Assembly (NCBI GenBank): GCA_029907755.1
Contig: JARYLH010000076.1
Location: 1-6,861 of the forward strand
Source of the DNA: Candidatus Methanosuratincola sp.
GTDB taxonomy: Archaea > Thermoproteota > Methanomethylicia > Methanomethylicales > Methanomethylicaceae
Length of the DNA stretch: 6,861 nucleotides
Reading direction: 5' to 3'
Part shown: piece by piece, positions 5,228 to 6,861 of the stretch
Numbering within the stretch: position 1 is the first letter of the stretch
Layout: every line of letters starts with the position of its first letter
The notes under the pieces: generated by a model
Told to the model about the DNA's origin: nothing
Seen by the model: the letters and a program-made list of their open reading frames with translations, nothing else
Database searches by the model: none
Program-made: the position numbers and the translations under genes

Positions 5228-6480
5228 TGCACTCCTTGGGCTGGGAGTGGCGGCGCCTGCTCTGGCCTGATCATCTCTGAAACCGCCTTGAGGTCAGGCG
5301 GTATCTCGATCGGCTTGCCGCAGACGCTGATTACCTCCTCAGGATCCTTGAGGAGGTGCCCCGTGCAGACACACACGATCTCAGCGTCCTTGGGTATCGA
5401 TCCGGACAGCACCGCCTTCCTGACCCCCGCAACGGAGGCGGCACTCGCGGGCTCGACCCCGATGCCCTCGAGGCAAGCTATCATCTTCTGGGTTTCAATG
5501 ATCTCATCGTCTGTTACCGAGTCATAAAGCCCACTTGAGCTCCTGATGGCATTCACAGCCTTCGGCCAGTTCACGGGGTTCCCTATTCTGATCGCAGTGG
5601 CGACCGTTTCTGGTGCCTTCACTGGGCTGAGCCTCTCGAGGTTCTTCCTGAGCATCTCCACAACCGGGGCTGCACCTGCTGCCTGGACTCCGAACATCCT
5701 GGGCTTCTCCCTGATCAGCCCCGCGCCTTCCAGCTCGACGAACCCTTTCCATATCGCCGATATGTTCCCGCAGTTACCCATTGGGACCGCGACGAACTCA
5801 GGGGCGTGGCCAAGCTGATCGACGAGCTCGAATGCGAGGGTCTTCTGTCCCTCTAGCCTCCATGGGTTTATGCTGTTGAGGAGGTATATTCCCATGCTCT
5901 TCGAGATGTCCATGACCAGCTTGAGTGCCTGATCGAAGTTCCCCCTAACTGAGATCACCTTGGCTCCATGCATCAGCGCCTGTGCAAGCTTGCCCATCGC
6001 CACCTTGCCGGAAGGGAGTATCACATAGCAGGTGAGCCCAGATCTGGCGGCATACGCTGCTAGCGAAGCTGAAGTGTTGCCTGTCGATGCGCACGCCACG
6101 GCCTTTGATCCTAGGCTCTTCGCCTTTGTAACGCCAACGGTCATTCCCCTGTCCTTGAAGCTCCCTGTGGGGTTCCTCCCCTCATACTTTATGAAAAGGC
6201 TCCTGACCCCTGCCCACTTCGCAAGCCTGTCGCACCTGTAAAGGGGGGTCCCCCCCTCGTCCAGCGTGACTATTTCAGCCCCTTCCTCTATGGGGATGAA
6301 CTCCCTGTATCTCCATACGCCGAATGCCCTCGTAGAGAAGTCTTCAAATGTAGCCTTTGGGGGATCCATGCACACCTCCAGCAGCCCCCCACATTCCCTG
6401 CAACTGTATATCACCTCGTCAGGATCGAATTCCGTGTTGCAGTCTATGCACCTGAGTACGACATCAGACAACCTTTGCAC
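5224..6480 (-). CDS. thrC: Threonine synthase
   Basis: PLP-dependent threonine synthase converts O-phosphohomoserine and water to L-threonine and phosphate, the last step of threonine biosynthesis in the cytoplasm. The 418-residue protein starts with a zinc-ribbon-like Cys set (C11-x2-C14, C27-x2-C30), common in archaeal ThrC. The fold-type II catalytic region follows: EGGTPL (75-80), the Schiff-base Lys109 in NPTGSFKDRG, STGNTSAS (132-139) and the phosphate-binding PMGNCGNIS (233-241). Length is normal and no key residue is missing. The annotated start is GTG at 6480, overlapping the upstream homoserine kinase gene by 17 nt. A TTG at 6471 (8-nt overlap) is an alternative, because GAGG at 6481-6484 abuts the GTG but sits 9 nt from the TTG. 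Translational coupling with thrB is likely. Its TAG shares bases with the TAA of the convergent regulator gene. Confidence 0.95.
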   Translation of the reverse strand: MQRLSDVVLRCIDCNTEFDPDEVIYSCRECGGLLEVCMDPPKATFEDFSTRAFGVWRYREFIPIEEGAEIVTLDEGGTPLYRCDRLAKWAGVRSLFIKYEGRNPTGSFKDRGMTVGVTKAKSLGSKAVACASTGNTSASLAAYAARSGLTCYVILPSGKVAMGKLAQALMHGAKVISVRGNFDQALKLVMDISKSMGIYLLNSINPWRLEGQKTLAFELVDQLGHAPEFVAVPMGNCGNISAIWKGFVELEGAGLIREKPRMFGVQAAGAAPVVEMLRKNLERLSPVKAPETVATAIRIGNPVNWPKAVNAIRSSSGLYDSVTDDEIIETQKMIACLEGIGVEPASAASVAGVRKAVLSGSIPKDAEIVCVCTGHLLKDPEEVISVCGKPIEIPPDLKAVSEMIRPEQAPPLPAQGVH

Positions 6481-6861
6481 CCTCTTCGCTTATCCTGTGG
6501 AGCGAGAATTTGGACCTTACGCCAGCCGCGCTGAACCGTTCTACCATCTTTTCCCCGACCTGCACCCCCATGCCCTGTGGGACCAGTGCGAAGACCGAGG
6601 GGCCTGCACCGCTTATGCTGCAGCCATAAGCGCCAGCCTCCAAGGCCGCCTTCTTAACCTCCAAGAATCCAGGAATGAGCTTTGCCCTCGCGGGTTCGAC
6701 TATCCGATCGCCTGAGATCCCTTCCCCCGCCATTTTAGGGTCATTCTTCATGATTCCCATCAAAAGTAGAGCAAAGGAGCTCATCTGCGATACAACCGCC
6801 CCCAGCATAACCGAGGCTGGGAGGACTTCCCTCGCTAGCCTCGTCTTATCCTGGGCGATCT
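6464..6861 (-). CDS. thrB: Homoserine kinase, C-terminal part, truncated by the window edge
   Basis: The last ~132 residues of a GHMP-family kinase that phosphorylates L-homoserine with ATP to O-phosphohomoserine, the substrate of the adjacent threonine synthase. The frame stays open past the internal ATG at 6808 to the right edge (TRLAREVLP and onward), so the true start lies outside the window. Diagnostic pieces are EPARAKLIPGF, KKAALEAGAYG and the third GHMP motif ISGAGPSVFAL (6584-6616), which together favour homoserine kinase over mevalonate or galactokinase relatives. It precedes thrC in the same orientation with a short overlap, giving a two-gene pathway operon. The promoter is not in view. 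Confidence 0.93.
   Translation of the reverse strand, partial: IAQDKTRLAREVLPASVMLGAVVSQMSSFALLLMGIMKNDPKMAGEGISGDRIVEPARAKLIPGFLEVKKAALEAGAYGCSISGAGPSVFALVPQGMGVQVGEKMVERFSAAGVRSKFSLHRISEEGAKVV

Noticed and set aside
6243..6256. GGGGGGTCCCCCCC palindrome
   Set aside because: It encodes the conserved GGTP of threonine synthase on the minus strand and has no loop, so it is a codon effect and not a regulatory hairpin.
1..6861. CRISPR array, tRNA/rRNA gene, insertion sequence or attachment site
   Set aside because: The window is filled with intact single-copy genes. The spacers are 147 bp or shorter and hold no spaced direct repeats, cloverleaf or transposase remnants that I can see.

Overview
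The window looks archaeal. It encodes a GPN-loop GTPase of the archaeal/eukaryotic type and a winged-helix regulator with C-terminal CBS domains, an architecture typical of archaea. The intergenic gaps hold TATA-like boxes in place of -35/-10 promoters, two genes carry purine-rich Shine-Dalgarno (SD) sequences, and non-ATG starts are common. Coding DNA is moderately GC-rich with AT-rich intergenic spacers. A TACK-type or methanogen-related archaeon would fit, but I cannot assign a lineage from sequence alone.

Layout, left to right. (1) The 3' part of a sodium:solute symporter gene (+, to 842) ends in a T-rich spacer. (2) A small uncharacterised gene (-, 913-1425) has a HARP-like Trp-rich N-terminal motif, a low-complexity linker and an unrecognised C-terminal domain. 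(3) A GPN-loop GTPase (+, 1517-2254) is divergent from gene 2 across a 91-bp gap with two facing TATA boxes. (4) An AMP-forming acyl-CoA synthetase (-, 2258-4159) is fused directly to a C-terminal pair of CBS domains. (5) A 147-bp AT-rich divergent regulatory region follows, with several short dyads. (6) A winged-helix/CBS regulator (+, 4307-5227) comes next. (7) Threonine synthase (-, 5224-6480) overlaps the 3' end of homoserine kinase (-, 6464 to beyond the right edge), giving a thrB-thrC operon.

The notable unit is 2258-5227. A ligase that consumes ATP and CoA and releases AMP carries its own putative adenylate-sensing CBS pair. It is transcribed divergently from a predicted transcription factor that also ends in a CBS pair. 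All four CBS repeats keep the T/S-x-x-D ribose-binding signature. The inferred picture is acyl-CoA formation controlled by adenylate status both at the enzyme and at the promoter. The rest is ordinary housekeeping content: threonine biosynthesis, a GPN GTPase and a sodium-coupled transporter. Genes are packed tightly: one convergent pair is 3 bp apart, another overlaps by 4 bp, and no gene-free stretch exceeds about 150 bp.
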